Positions 37,260 to 49,239 of a stretch of DNA of 64,000 nt are shown here, piece by piece. Numbering within the stretch: the stretch's first letter is position 1; every line of letters starts with the position of its first letter. The DNA lies in contig NZ_NKJI01000009.1 in the NCBI RefSeq assembly GCF_002277815.1, forward strand, positions 1 to 64,000, read 5' to 3'. Both the position numbers and the translations under genes were made by a program. The notes under the pieces were generated by a model. That model had not been told where the DNA came from and ran no database searches. It was given only the letters and a program-made list of their open reading frames with translations. Source of the stretch: Pseudomonas sp. ERMR1:02 (lineage in GTDB: Bacteria > Pseudomonadota > Gammaproteobacteria > Pseudomonadales > Pseudomonadaceae).

Positions 37260-38701
37260 AAGCGGTCACCCGGGTCTCGATGTGCGGTGTTTGCAGTTCG
37301 ATGAAGTATTTGCGCAGCAGATTCTGCGCGCTGAGCAGGCGGTATTCCTTGCTGGCGCGGAAGTCCGAGAGCGGTGTGAAGTCTTCGGCCAATGCAGCGC
37401 AGGCGCGTTCGAGGGTGGCGCTGTTGAAGGGTGCATTGCGCAGGACGGTCTCACAGGCGCTGGCACGCTTGGGGATCGCCGCCATGCCACCGAATGCCAC
37501 GCGGGCGTCGGCAATCACGCCGTTTTCGAGGCGGATATTGAAGGCTGCGCAAACCGCAGAGATGTCATCGTCCAGACGCTTGGATACCTTGTAGGCGCGG
37601 AACAGCTGCTCTGCGCTGGCGCGCGGCACGATGATCTTCTCGATGAACTCACTTTCCTGGCGCGCCGTCACGCGGTAATCGATGAAGTATCTTCCAGGGC
37701 CATGGTGCGCCGGGTTTCGCCCTTGCACAGGACGATCTGCGCGCCCAATGCGATCAACAGCGGTGGCGAGTCACCGATCGGCGAGGCGTTGCCGATGTTG
37801 CCACCCAGGGTGCCCTGGTTGCGGATCTGCAGGGAAGCAAAGCGTTGCAGCAATTCACCGAAGTCCGGGTACTCGGCCTTCAGCGCGTCGTAGCAGTCGG
37901 AGAGAGCGGTGGCGGCGCCGATTTCCAGGCGGTCGTCAAAGCGTTCGATGCGCTTCATCTCGGCGACGTTGCCGACGTAGATCATCACCGGCAGGGTGCG
38001 ATGAAACTGCGTGACTTCCAGTGCCAGGTCCGTGCCACCGGCCAGCAGGCGGGCTTGTGGATAGCGTCGTAGAGGTCGGCCAGATCGGCAACGGTCAGCG
38101 GCACCAGGCAGCGTTTGTCGCCACTGTTGAGTTCGCCGATATTGGTGGGTGCGATGGCTTTCAGGCGGGCGATGGTTTCGGCTTCACGGGCATCGAACTG
38201 ATCAGGCTGTTTGCCGCAGCAGGACTGTTCGGCAGCTTCCAGAATCGGCCGATAACCGGTGCAGCGGCACAGATTGCCGGCAGGGCTTCGTGAGCCTTGT
38301 GATGATCCGGCTCGTCGCTGTTCTTTTGCAGGGCAAACAGCGACATCACAAACCGGGGGTGCAGAAGCCGCATTGCGAGCCGTGGCACTCGACCATGGCT
38401 TTCTGCACGCTGTGTAGCTCGCCTTTGTGCTTGAGGTCTTCGACGCTGATCAGTTGTTTGCCGTGCAGGGACGAAACGAACGTCAGGCACGAGTTGAGAC
38501 TGCGATAGCGAATGTGTTCGCGGCCAGCGTCATCCGTCTGCAACTCGCCGACCACCACGGTACACGCCCCACAGTCACCGCTGGCGCAGCCTTCTTTGGT
38601 GCCCGGTTTGCCCACATGGTCGCGCAGATAGTTGAGCACGGTCAGGTTCGGGTCCAGGGCGTGCTCGCTACGGAGTTCCTGGTTTAGTAAAACTGGATCA
38701 C
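37252..38701 (-). pseudogene. xdhA: Xanthine dehydrogenase small subunit XdhA (2Fe-2S, FAD), five frameshifts
   Basis: XdhA passes electrons from the molybdenum centre through two [2Fe-2S] clusters to FAD and NAD. The probable start is a GTG at 38701, with a missing T soon after, near 38690. Recognisable blocks follow: EGCASGDCGACTVVVGE and CGFCTPG (cluster ligands), LCRCTGYRPI, then the FAD domain with RNQGTLGGNIGNASPIGDSPP and a C-terminal domain to 37252. Breaks near 38690, 38353, 38278, 38060 and 37690 each need one added base, giving 484 aa as expected. This is the most heavily broken gene of the window. Confidence 0.88.
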
Positions 38702-38966
38702 GGAAGGCCTCGCAGACTCATTATTGTTGTTAACCGACTTGACCTGAATTTAGCAGGTCTGACTTTGCGGTCAATGATTTTCTGACTTAAAGGTCAGGAA
38801 AGTGCATTTCGTCGATCACCGACTCGTTCCTACAGTATTGACCTCGCGGGATAGGCTGCTTTTTGCTTGAATCGTGCCAAAAACCGCCGGCCGGGCACTC
38901 CGCCAAGACGTATCAATTGCGCTACACTGCGCCGCTTGTGCAGATCGAAGAGTTTGAAGGACAACC

Positions 38967-39625
38967 ATGACGTTCAAGGCGCCGGACAGCCTCGCCGAGC
39001 AAATCGCTCACCACCTCGCCGAACGCATCATTCGTGGTGAAATGAAGCCCGGGAGCGCATCCAGGAACAGAAGGTCACGCAGGCGCTCGACGTCAGCCGT
39101 GGTTCGGTCCGCGAGGCCTTGTTGATTCTCGAGCGTCGTCACCTGATCGCGATCCTTCCGCGACGTGGCGCCCACGTGACCGAGCTCACCGCGCACAAGG
39201 TGCGGAGCCTGTGCACGCTGATGGGCGAGATGTACATCCTGCTGGCCAACGCCGTGGCCACTGGCTGGAAAGTCCAGGCCGACCTGGCGCCGTTCGTGCA
39301 GATCCAGCAGCGCCTGACCGCCAGCTACGAACGTCAGGACATTCATACCTTCGTCGACGACAGTTTCAATGTGATGCGCGCCACGTATCCGTTCGCCAAC
39401 AATCCTTATCTACAGGAAACCGTCGAGAATCTGCAGCCGGCCATGAGTCGTGCCTACTTCCTTGCCCTGGATCAGCGCAAGGCCTCGATGAGCGAGTATC
39501 TGGAGCTGTTCGAACGCCTGCTCGCCGCCGTGGTTGCCCGTGACTTTCCACAGATCCGCGAAGTGCTGACGGCTTACGGCCAGCGCAGTTGCGATCTGGT
39601 GATCTCTGCCCTGACGGACGCTTAA
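38967..39625 (+). pseudogene. GntR family regulator (FCD type) divergent from xdhA, one frameshift
   Basis: From the ATG at 38967 the product begins MTFKAPDSLAEQIAHHLAER and shows the winged-helix start. Near 39052 one G is missing (CCCGGGAG for CCCGGGGAG) and the helix-turn-helix continues in the next frame (VSRGSVREALLILERRHL), followed by an FCD-like C-terminal domain. The repaired length is 219 aa. It is divergent from xdhA and two bases before smc, so it is a candidate regulator of purine catabolism; the ligand is not known. Confidence 0.85.
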
Positions 39626-39627
39626 GC

Positions 39628-42600
39628 GTGCGGCTCAAGTGCATCAAGCTGGCAGGATTCAAATCCTTCGTCGATCCGACCACGGTGAACTTCCCCAGTA
39701 ATATGGCGGCGGTGGTCGGGCCCAATGGTTGCGGCAAGTCGAACATCATCGATGCCGTGCGGTGGGTGATGGGCGAGAGCTCGGCCAAGAATTTGCGCGG
39801 CGAGTCGATGACCGACGTCATCTTCAACGGTTCCACCAGCCGCAAACCGGTGAGTCAGGCGAGCATCGAACTGGTGTTCGATAACTCCGACGGCACCCTG
39901 CTCGGTGAATACGCGGCCTACGCGGAGATTTCCATTCGCCGCAAAGTGACCCGCGACAGCCAGACCACCTATTACCTTAACGGCACCAAATGCCGTCGCC
40001 GGGACATCACCGACATTTTCCTCGGCACCGGCCTGGGCCCGCGCAGCTACTCGATCATCGAGCAGGGGATGATCTCCAAGCTGATCGAGTCCAAGCCCGA
40101 AGACCTGCGCAATTTCATCGAAGAAGCGGCGGGGATCTCCAAGTACAAGGAGCGCCGGCGCGAGACCGAAAACCGCATCCGCCGTACTCACGAAAACCTC
40201 GCCCGCCTGACCGACTTGCGCGAAGAGCTCGAACGTCAGCTCGAACGCCTGCACCGTCAGGCCGAGGCGGCCAAGAAGTATCAGGAATTCAAGGGCGAGG
40301 AGCGTCAGCTCAAGGCGCAACTGTCGGCCCTGCGCTGGCAGGATCTGAACGATCAGGTTGGCCAGCGTGAAGCGATCATCGGCACCCAGGAAATCAGTTT
40401 CGAAGCGCTGGTGGCCGAGCAGCGCAACGCCGATGCCAGCATCGAACGCTTGCGTGACGGGCACCATGATCTGTCCGAGCGCTTCAATCTGGTGCAGGGG
40501 CGCTTCTATTCGGTCGGCGGCGACATCGCCCGGGTCGAGCAGAGCATCCAGCACGGTCAGCAGCGCTTGCGCCAGTTGCAGGACGACTTGAAAGAAGCCG
40601 AGCGTTCGCGCCTGGAAACCGAATCGCACCTGAGCCTTGACCGCACCTTGCTGCTGACCCTCGGTGAAGAGCTGGACACACTCACCCCGGAGCAGGAAAT
40701 TACCAGCGCCGCTGCCGAAGAGGCCGCCGCCGCGCTGGAAGAATCCGAAACCACCATGCACGGCTGGCAGGAGCAGTGGGACACATTCAACCTGACCGCC
40801 GCCGAGCCTCGGCGTCAGGCCGAAGTCCAGCAGTCGCGTATCCAGCAGCTGGAAACCAGCCTGGAGCGTCTGGCCGATCGCCAGAAGCGCCTCGGTGAAG
40901 AACGCGCCTTGCTCTCGGCGGACCCGGAAGATGCGGCGATCATGGAGCTCAATGAGCAACTCGCTGAATCCGAGGCGACCCTCGAGGATTTGCAGACCAG
41001 TGAAGAAGCTCAGGTTGAAAAGCTTGAACAACTGCGCCAGCAATTGCAGCAAGCGCTGTCGGCGCAGCAACAGGCGCAGGGCGATCTGCAACGGCTCAAT
41101 GGGCGGCTGGCTTCGCTGGAAGCCTTACAACAAGCCGCACTCGACCCAGGCACTGGCACCGCAGAATGGCTGCGCGAACAGCATTTGGCTGATCGCCCGC
41201 GACTCGCTGAAGGGCTGAAAGTGGAAGCCGGTTGGGAGTTGGCGGTAGAAACCGTGCTCGGCGCCGACCTGCAAGCGGTGCTGGTGGACGACTTCAACGA
41301 TTTCGATCTGTCCGGGTTTACCCAAGGCGATCTGCGTTTGCTCAGCCCGGTCAGCGATGGCGTGCGAGTGCCTGGCAGCTTGCTGGACAAGGTCGAGGCG
41401 CAGATCGATCTTTCGCCGTGGCTCGGCCAGGTCAAACCGGTGGAAAGTCTTGAGCAGGCCCTGGCCCTACGCGGTCAGTTGGCCGCCGGGCAGAGCCTGA
41501 TCAGTCGCGACGGTTACTGGGTTGGCCGGCACTTCCTGCGCGTGCGCCGCGCCAGTGAAGCAGAAAGCGGTGTGCTGGCCCGTGGTCAGGAAATTCAGCA
41601 ACTGAGCCAAGATCGCGAAGCGCTTGAAGCCACCGTCGAAACCCTGGAAAGTCAGTTGCAAAACCTGCGGGCGCAACAACGTCAGCAAGAAAACGGCCGC
41701 GAACATTTGCGTCGTTTGCTGCAAGACGAAGCCCGTCAGCAAGGCGAATTGAAAGCTCAATTGTCGGCCGGCAAAGCCAAGGCCGAACAGTTGACCTTGC
41801 GCCGCACCCGCCTCGATGAAGAGATTGCCGAGTTGGGCGAACAACGCACTCTTGAGCACGAAAGCATCGGAGAAGCGCGCCTGCAATTGCAGGAAGCTCT
41901 CGACAGCATGGCGCTGGACACTGAGCAGCGCGAGTTGCTGCTGGCCCAACGCGACAGCTTGCGCGAGCGACTTGACCGAGTGCGTCAGGAGGCACGGCAG
42001 CACAAGGATCACGCCCATCAACTGGCGGTGCGCCTGGGTTCTCTCAAGGCGCAGCATGATTCGACGCGCCAGGCGCTGGAGCGTCTGGAAATGCAGTCCG
42101 AGCGCCTGACCGAAAAGCGTGAGCAATTGAGCCTCAATCTGGAGGAGGGCGAAGCACCGCTGGAAGAGCTGCGTCTGAAACTTGAGGAGTTGCTCGACAA
42201 GCGCATGACCGTCGACGAAGAACTCAAGACCGCGCAGATCGCCCTGGAAGATGCCGACCGCGAATTGCGTGATGCCGAGAAACGCCGCAGCCAGGCCGAG
42301 CAGCAATCGCAGCTGATCCGTAGTCAGCTCGAACACCAGCGCATGGAATGGCAAGCCCTGACCGTGCGCCGCAAGGCATTGCAGGACCAGTTGCTCGAAG
42401 ACGGTTACGACCTGCATGGTGTGCTCGCCACGCTGACCGCCGAAGCCAGCGAAAAAGCCGCCGAGGAAGAACTCGAGCGTATTGCAGCGCGCATTGCGCG
42501 CCTCGGTGCGATCAACCTCGCGGCCATCGACGAATACCAGCAACAATCCGAGCGTAAACGTTATCTGGATGCGCAGGACGCCGATCTGGTGGAAGCGCTC

Positions 42601-43116
42601 GAGACACTGGAAAACGTGATTCGCAAGATCGACAAGGAAACGCGCAACCGCTTCAAAGATACCTTTGATCAGATCAATGGCGGTTTACAGGCGCTTTTCC
42701 CAAAAGTTTTCGGTGGCGGTCGCGCGTATTTGGAACTGACGGGCGAAGATCTACTCGATACAGGGGTGACGATCATGGCGCAGCCGCCCGGAAAGAAGAA
42801 CAGCACCATTCATTTGCTCTCCGGTGGCGAAAAAGCCCTGACGGCATTGGCCCTGGTTTTTGCGATCTTCAAGTTGAACCCGGCGCCGTTCTGCATGCTC
42901 GATGAGGTTGATGCGCCATTGGATGACGCTAACGTTGGACGCTACGCACGGCTGGTTAAAGAGATGTCGCAAACGGTGCAGTTCATCTATATCACCCACA
43001 ACAAGATCGCCATGGAAATGGCGGATCAACTGATGGGTGTCACGATGCACGAGCCCGGTTGTTCGCGTCTGGTGGCAGTGGATGTCGAGGAGGCGATGGC
43101 GATGGTGGATGCCTGA
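39628..43116 (+). CDS. smc: Chromosome segregation ATPase SMC
   Basis: SMC forms the condensin-type ring that organises the chromosome. The 1162-residue product has Walker A at residues 31-39 (GPNGCGKSN), long coiled coils rich in Glu, Gln, Leu and Arg (about 170-500 and 660-1000), a hinge domain (about 510-640) and the C-terminal ABC signature LLSGGEK at 1063-1069, followed by the Walker B block FCMLDEVDAPLDD. It starts with GTG at 39628, two bases after the regulator gene. Unlike many neighbours the long frame is unbroken. Confidence 0.96.
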   Translation: MRLKCIKLAGFKSFVDPTTVNFPSNMAAVVGPNGCGKSNIIDAVRWVMGESSAKNLRGESMTDVIFNGSTSRKPVSQASIELVFDNSDGTLLGEYAAYAEISIRRKVTRDSQTTYYLNGTKCRRRDITDIFLGTGLGPRSYSIIEQGMISKLIESKPEDLRNFIEEAAGISKYKERRRETENRIRRTHENLARLTDLREELERQLERLHRQAEAAKKYQEFKGEERQLKAQLSALRWQDLNDQVGQREAIIGTQEISFEALVAEQRNADASIERLRDGHHDLSERFNLVQGRFYSVGGDIARVEQSIQHGQQRLRQLQDDLKEAERSRLETESHLSLDRTLLLTLGEELDTLTPEQEITSAAAEEAAAALEESETTMHGWQEQWDTFNLTAAEPRRQAEVQQSRIQQLETSLERLADRQKRLGEERALLSADPEDAAIMELNEQLAESEATLEDLQTSEEAQVEKLEQLRQQLQQALSAQQQAQGDLQRLNGRLASLEALQQAALDPGTGTAEWLREQHLADRPRLAEGLKVEAGWELAVETVLGADLQAVLVDDFNDFDLSGFTQGDLRLLSPVSDGVRVPGSLLDKVEAQIDLSPWLGQVKPVESLEQALALRGQLAAGQSLISRDGYWVGRHFLRVRRASEAESGVLARGQEIQQLSQDREALEATVETLESQLQNLRAQQRQQENGREHLRRLLQDEARQQGELKAQLSAGKAKAEQLTLRRTRLDEEIAELGEQRTLEHESIGEARLQLQEALDSMALDTEQRELLLAQRDSLRERLDRVRQEARQHKDHAHQLAVRLGSLKAQHDSTRQALERLEMQSERLTEKREQLSLNLEEGEAPLEELRLKLEELLDKRMTVDEELKTAQIALEDADRELRDAEKRRSQAEQQSQLIRSQLEHQRMEWQALTVRRKALQDQLLEDGYDLHGVLATLTAEASEKAAEEELERIAARIARLGAINLAAIDEYQQQSERKRYLDAQDADLVEALETLENVIRKIDKETRNRFKDTFDQINGGLQALFPKVFGGGRAYLELTGEDLLDTGVTIMAQPPGKKNSTIHLLSGGEKALTALALVFAIFKLNPAPFCMLDEVDAPLDDANVGRYARLVKEMSQTVQFIYITHNKIAMEMADQLMGVTMHEPGCSRLVAVDVEEAMAMVDA

Positions 43117-43373
43117 GTCGCCGACTGTAGGACAAGTGTTGAACGACTGTAAGACAATTTACTGGTCTTAACTTGCTGGCCAATCGACATATTCGCTAAA
43201 GCCAATGTTATAGACGGTGTAAAGTTACCTTTGGTCGTGCTAGTTTAATGTCAATTTTTCGTATACGTGGGTAAAACGCCTGTCAGAACATAGAGTTGGC
43301 GCCACGTTTTAAAGGTGTTTACAGGTTGTAAACCCCTTATTTTTCAGCATTTTTTATAGAGGCACGGGATTAC
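43117..43373. other. Intergenic region between smc and zipA
   Basis: These 257 bases are relatively AT-rich, with several T runs near the zipA end. I see no coding region or stable hairpin. It presumably holds the zipA promoter. Confidence 0.4.
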
Positions 43374-44234
43374 ATGGAAATCGGTCTGCGCGAGTGGCTG
43401 ATCGTCATCGGCATTATTGTCATTGCCGGTATTCTTTTCGATGGCTGGCGCCGCATGCGCGGCGGCAAGGGAAAACTGAAATTCCGTCTTGACCGAAGTT
43501 TGTCCAATCTGCCGGACGAGGACACCAGCCCCGAGCTGTTGGGCCCGTCCCGCGTGCTGGACGACCATAAGGAACCGCATCTGGACGAGCAGGATCTACC
43601 GTCGGTGAGCATGCCGGCACGCGAGCCCCGCGAAACCCGTGAATCGGGCTCCAAGCGCGGTAAACGCGGGGGCGAGCCGTCCCAGGGAGACTTGAACCTC
43701 AACCTCGATCTGGCTAGCGGCCCAAGCTTCAGCAGCCGCGATGACGATTTTGTTGAAGATACCAAGGCCTCGACTTCGGTCAGCGAAAAAGATCAGCCAC
43801 AAGCCGAAGAAGTGCTGGTGATCAGCGTAATTTGCCGTGACGCGGCGGGCTTTAAAGGCCCGGCATTGTTGCAGAACATTTTGGAAAGCGGTCTGCGCTT
43901 TGGCGAAATGGACATCTTCCACCGTCACGAAAGCATGGCTGGCAATGGCGAAGTCCTGTTCTCGATGGCTAACGCGGTCAAGCCAGGCGTCTTCGATCTG
44001 GATGACATCGATCACTTCAGTACACCGGCGGTAAGTTTCTTCCTCGGTCTGCCAGGCCCGCGTCATCCCAAGCAAGCCTTCGACGTGATGGTAGCCGCGG
44101 CGCGCAAACTGTCCCAGGAGCTGAACGGCGAACTGAAAGACGATCAGCGCAGCGTGCTGACTGCCCAAACGATCGAGCACTACCGTCAGCGCATCGTTGA
44201 GTTCGAGCGTCGCGCCCTGACCCAGAAACGTTGA
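43374..44234 (+). CDS. zipA: Cell division protein ZipA
   Basis: ZipA anchors FtsZ to the inner membrane at the division site. The 286-residue product has an N-terminal membrane helix ([20 protein letters not shown], about residues 6-25), a basic and then charged/Pro linker (about 30-140) and the C-terminal FtsZ-binding domain (from about 145; [20 protein letters not shown] core). It precedes ligA as in other gammaproteobacteria. Confidence 0.94.
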   Translation: MEIGLREWLIVIGIIVIAGILFDGWRRMRGGKGKLKFRLDRSLSNLPDEDTSPELLGPSRVLDDHKEPHLDEQDLPSVSMPAREPRETRESGSKRGKRGGEPSQGDLNLNLDLASGPSFSSRDDDFVEDTKASTSVSEKDQPQAEEVLVISVICRDAAGFKGPALLQNILESGLRFGEMDIFHRHESMAGNGEVLFSMANAVKPGVFDLDDIDHFSTPAVSFFLGLPGPRHPKQAFDVMVAAARKLSQELNGELKDDQRSVLTAQTIEHYRQRIVEFERRALTQKR

Positions 44235-44276
44235 ATTCGGGATCGCGTGGGCGTTCGTGCCGCGACCGCCACGCCC

Positions 44277-44345
44277 TTTAGGAGCCAAGCTTGCCGGCGA
44301 TGGCGTACTTGAGTTCGCCTTCGCCGGCAAGCCTGGCTCCTACAA
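44277..44345. repeat. REP-like inverted repeat, TAGGAGCCAAGC variant
   Basis: Arms TTAGGAGCCAAGCTTGCCGG and its near reverse complement CCGGCAAGCCTGGCTCCTAC, between zipA and ligA. Confidence 0.8.
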
Positions 44346-44371
44346 TGAATCAACGCCGCACCACAAATTGA

Positions 44372-46768
<2,397 letters not shown>

Positions 46769-46774
46769 TGCCAT

Positions 46775-46886
46775 GATCGTTCCCACGCTCTGCGTGGGAA
46801 TGCCGCCAGGGACGCTCCGCGTTCCGCTTTTGTATGTGACGCAGAGCGTCACGGGATGCATTCCCACGCAGAGCGTGGGAACGATC
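46775..46886. repeat. Inverted repeat, GATCGTTCCCACGCTCTGCG family
   Basis: Nested arms GATCGTTCCCACGCTCTGCG and its exact reverse complement, with an inner pair GACGCTCCGCG / GACGCAGAGCGTC-like, form a large cruciform between ligA and the metallopeptidase gene. A second copy of the same family lies at 63565-63674. Confidence 0.9.
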
Positions 46887-46934
46887 TTCGTCGGGGAATG
46901 ATCTAGTCTTGGCAAGCCTCAGGGAGAGATCGCC

Positions 46935-48100
46935 ATGTACCGTTTCTTCGAACAGCTCAGCTCGCGCATCGCCGCGCCTTTCATTGGTGAAAGTTCGCGT
47001 AACAGCAAGGTCTGGCCCTGTCGTTGCGGGCAGTCGCTGTTCTTTCGCAACAGTCAGTGTCTGGCTTGTTCGGCGGCGTTGGGCTATCAGCCGGAACAGA
47101 GTCGCTTGTCCTCATTGCAACCGGGTGTGCAATCGGACACCTGGTTACTTGATGTCGATCCCGAGGCTGGCCTGTTTCGCCGTTGCGCCAATCTCGATTC
47201 CCCCGCAGCCTGTAATTGGTTGCTGCCCGCCAATGATCATGATGCCTTGTGCATCGCCTGTAGCCTGAATCGCACCATTCCTGATCTATCGATAGCCGAA
47301 AACCACGAACGCTGGTGCAAGGTGGAAACCGCCAAGCGGCGTCTGATCGCGCAATTGGTCAGCCTGGGTCTGCAGGTGATTCCCAAAACCGTCGACGAAG
47401 AGGCTGGCCTGGCCTTCGATTTCGTCGGCGTGGACCTCGAAGGCAAACCGCCGACCACGGGGCACGCCAACGGTTTGATTACCCTGGATATCAAAGAAGC
47501 CGATGACGCCCATCGCGAACAGGTTCGAGTGCAGATGCACGAACTCTATCGCACATTGCTCGGGCATTTTCGTCACGAGGTCGGGCACTACTATTGGGAC
47601 CGGTTGATCGCCAACAGCGATTGGCTGGAACTGTTCCGCGGGTTGTTCGGCGATGAACGCGCCAGCTACGCCGAGGCACTGGATCGGCATTACCAGCAAA
47701 GAGCGCCGCTTGATTGGCAACAGCAGTACGTCAGCGCCTACGCCACCATGCACCCTTGGGAAGACTGGGCTGAAACCTGGGCGCATTACCTGCACATGAT
47801 AGACGCGGTGGATACGGCGCTGGGGTTTGGCATGAGTGCCCGGGAAATGGACTTCGACTATCAGCCATTTCCACCGGATACCCTCTACGACCCACAACAT
47901 CCCGGCGCAGCGGCATTCCTGTCGTTCGTCAACGCCTGGATCGAACTGGCCGGCATGCTCAATGAGCTGTCGCGCAGCATGGGCAGCCGGATTTTTATCC
48001 CTTCGTGCTGCCACCGGCGGTAATCGCCAAGCTGCACTTTATTCATCTGGTGATTCAGCGCGAGGGCGGCAGGGCGGATGAGGTGCTGCAAGACCTGTAG
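46935..48100 (+). pseudogene. Zinc-ribbon putative zinc metallopeptidase, one frameshift near the 3' end
   Basis: The N-terminus has a zinc ribbon (CRCGQSLFFRNSQCLACSA, about residues 29-47). The middle has the zincin active-site pattern HEVGHYYWD at about residues 215-223, with MHPWEDWAETWAHYLHMID further on as likely third-ligand region. This matches a family annotated as putative zinc-binding metallopeptidase of unknown substrate. Near 47982 one base is missing. In the next frame the protein ends QPDFYPFVLPPAVIAKLHFIH... at 48098-48100, giving 388 aa. The stop TAG lies in the arm of the repeat that follows. Confidence 0.8.
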
Positions 48101-48232
48101 CAGCTGCCGAAGGCTGCGTTCGGCTGCGTAGCAGTCGTCAATCCGGTACACGCGGTATATCTGATAAAAAGAGTTGCCTGACTACACGACTGCTTCGCAG
48201 CCGAACGCAGCCTTCGGCAGCTGCTACAGAGG
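48094..48232. repeat. Inverted repeat, TGTAGCAGCTGCCGAAGGCTGCG family
   Basis: Arms CCTGTAGCAGCTGCCGAAGG and the reverse complement CCTTCGGCAGCTGCTACAG with inner GCTGCG pairs. It overlaps the last codons of the metallopeptidase gene and precedes the SRP RNA gene. Another member is at 60024-60160. Confidence 0.9.
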
Positions 48233-48291
48233 TCTTTTTTGCGTTCTGCATGTCATTGAAGCTGCTCATATTTTTTAATCCGTGCGAACGG

Positions 48292-48319
48292 TTGTAACTT
48301 CGTCTCAGATAGGTACAAT
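48292..48319 (+). promoter_or_regulatory. Promoter of the 4.5S RNA gene
   Basis: A -35-like TTGTAA (48292-48297) and a -10 TACAAT (48314-48319) with a 16-base spacer stand about 32 bases before the mature RNA start. Confidence 0.6.
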
Positions 48320-48351
48320 GGCGCGGCTCACCGTCAGGTGGGCAGCGTTAT

Positions 48352-48463
48352 GGTGACCCCATTGGTCCCCCGCAACGATTACCCGTGAACCTGGTCAGAG
48401 CCGGAAGGCAGCAGCCACAGCGGGAACATTGTGTGCCGGGGTGTGGCTGGTGGGGTCGCCACC
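48352..48463 (+). ncRNA. ffs: 4.5S RNA of the signal recognition particle
   Basis: The apical domain shows the invariant tetraloop and symmetric loop region (GGTCAGAGCCGGAAGGCAGCAG, split here: GGTCAG, GCCGGAAGGCAGCAG). The flanks GGTGACCCCA and TGGGGTCGCCACC pair to close the long hairpin, and CCCGCAACG and TGTGCCGGGGTG match 4.5S RNA of E. coli. The RNA binds Ffh to target membrane proteins. Exact ends are judged from the terminal pairing. Confidence 0.92.
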
Positions 48464-48574
48464 TTAACGCCACGCGAACCCTCTTCGCGTTTCTATTTGA
48501 AAATACTTTTATTGCGCTGCGATGGATTTTGTCCATGGCGGTTTTTTGTCGTTACCGATTTGTGAAACGACATG

Positions 48575-48618
48575 AAAAGGAGGCCGACCTGTTGAATGAC
48601 AAGTCGGCCTCCTTTTTT
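48575..48618. terminator. Terminator between ffs and the XRE gene
   Basis: AAAAGGAGGCCGAC and GTCGGCCTCCTTTTTT form a perfect stem with A and T runs at both ends, so it works for the minus-strand XRE gene, which stops 12 bases away, and for + strand readthrough. Confidence 0.88.
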
Positions 48619-48629
48619 CTTTTCTGGCT

Positions 48630-48944
48630 CTAAGGCTTGGACAAGGCCTGGTCAACCGCTGCGATCAGCTTTCCCAGATCCTTCGGGGTGGCTTTATGTA
48701 TGACATCGAACAGGTACGCCCGCTGTTCATCCTCATCGCCCAGATCGGCGAAAAAGGCTTTCAGCTTCACGCCCAGCACATCGGCAAGCAGGAACAGTAC
48801 GTCCACGCTGGGGGTGTAGGTACCCGTTTCGAAGCGGCTGATGGTTTTGGGGTCAAAACCGGTTTTTTCGCCAAGTTCAGCCTGAGTGAGCCCCGCGACC
48901 TTGCGGTAGCGTCGAATGGCCGGACCCAAACTTGAAATTTGCAT
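48630..48944 (-). CDS. XRE family helix-turn-helix regulator
   Basis: The 104-residue product has an N-terminal Cro/CI-type DNA-binding domain (about residues 7-60: IRRYRKVAGLTQAELGEKTG, TISRFETGTYTPSVDVL). The C-terminal 40 residues form a short acidic tail with no known domain. Targets are not evident; it stands alone between the SRP RNA and a cyclic di-GMP gene. Confidence 0.88.
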   Translation of the reverse strand: MQISSLGPAIRRYRKVAGLTQAELGEKTGFDPKTISRFETGTYTPSVDVLFLLADVLGVKLKAFFADLGDEDEQRAYLFDVIHKATPKDLGKLIAAVDQALSKP

Positions 48945-49239
48945 CGCTCAATTCCCATTTTGAATCAAGAACTTAACGACAGATTTTTGCAACAGACAAC
49001 GGCATGATTCATCACCTTGTCTTGCAAAATGTGATGTATTTCGTAGAATCGCCGCCAAAAATGGGCACTTAGTGGCCTGTTCTCAGAAGTTCGATCAATA
49101 TAATAGAGCCAACTTGGCGCTCGCTCACAGCGTCGCGGGAGTCTTTGGTTAGCCCTCATACCTTGCAAAAGGTTTTCGGTATGAGTGTTGCCGACTCATA
49201 GGGTTGCGCCGCCAATGTTAGCAACAGCGAGTCTGACTC
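48945..49239. other. Divergent intergenic region between the XRE and GGDEF-EAL genes
   Basis: These 295 bases hold the promoters of two divergent genes. The part near 48960-49030 is AT-rich. An inverted pair AAGGTTTTCGGTATGAGTG / CATACCTTGCAAAAGG-like sequence lies near 49150-49190. I could not assign operator sites. Confidence 0.4.

Noticed and set aside
34864..38701. Recent inactivation of xanthine dehydrogenase as an adaptive loss
   Set aside because: All nine breaks are one-base deletions like those in essential genes nearby, and xdhC and guaD are intact.
39622..42546. Long minus-strand open frames inside smc (up to 489 codons)
   Set aside because: The compositional shadow of the SMC coiled coil; no start signal and no domain.
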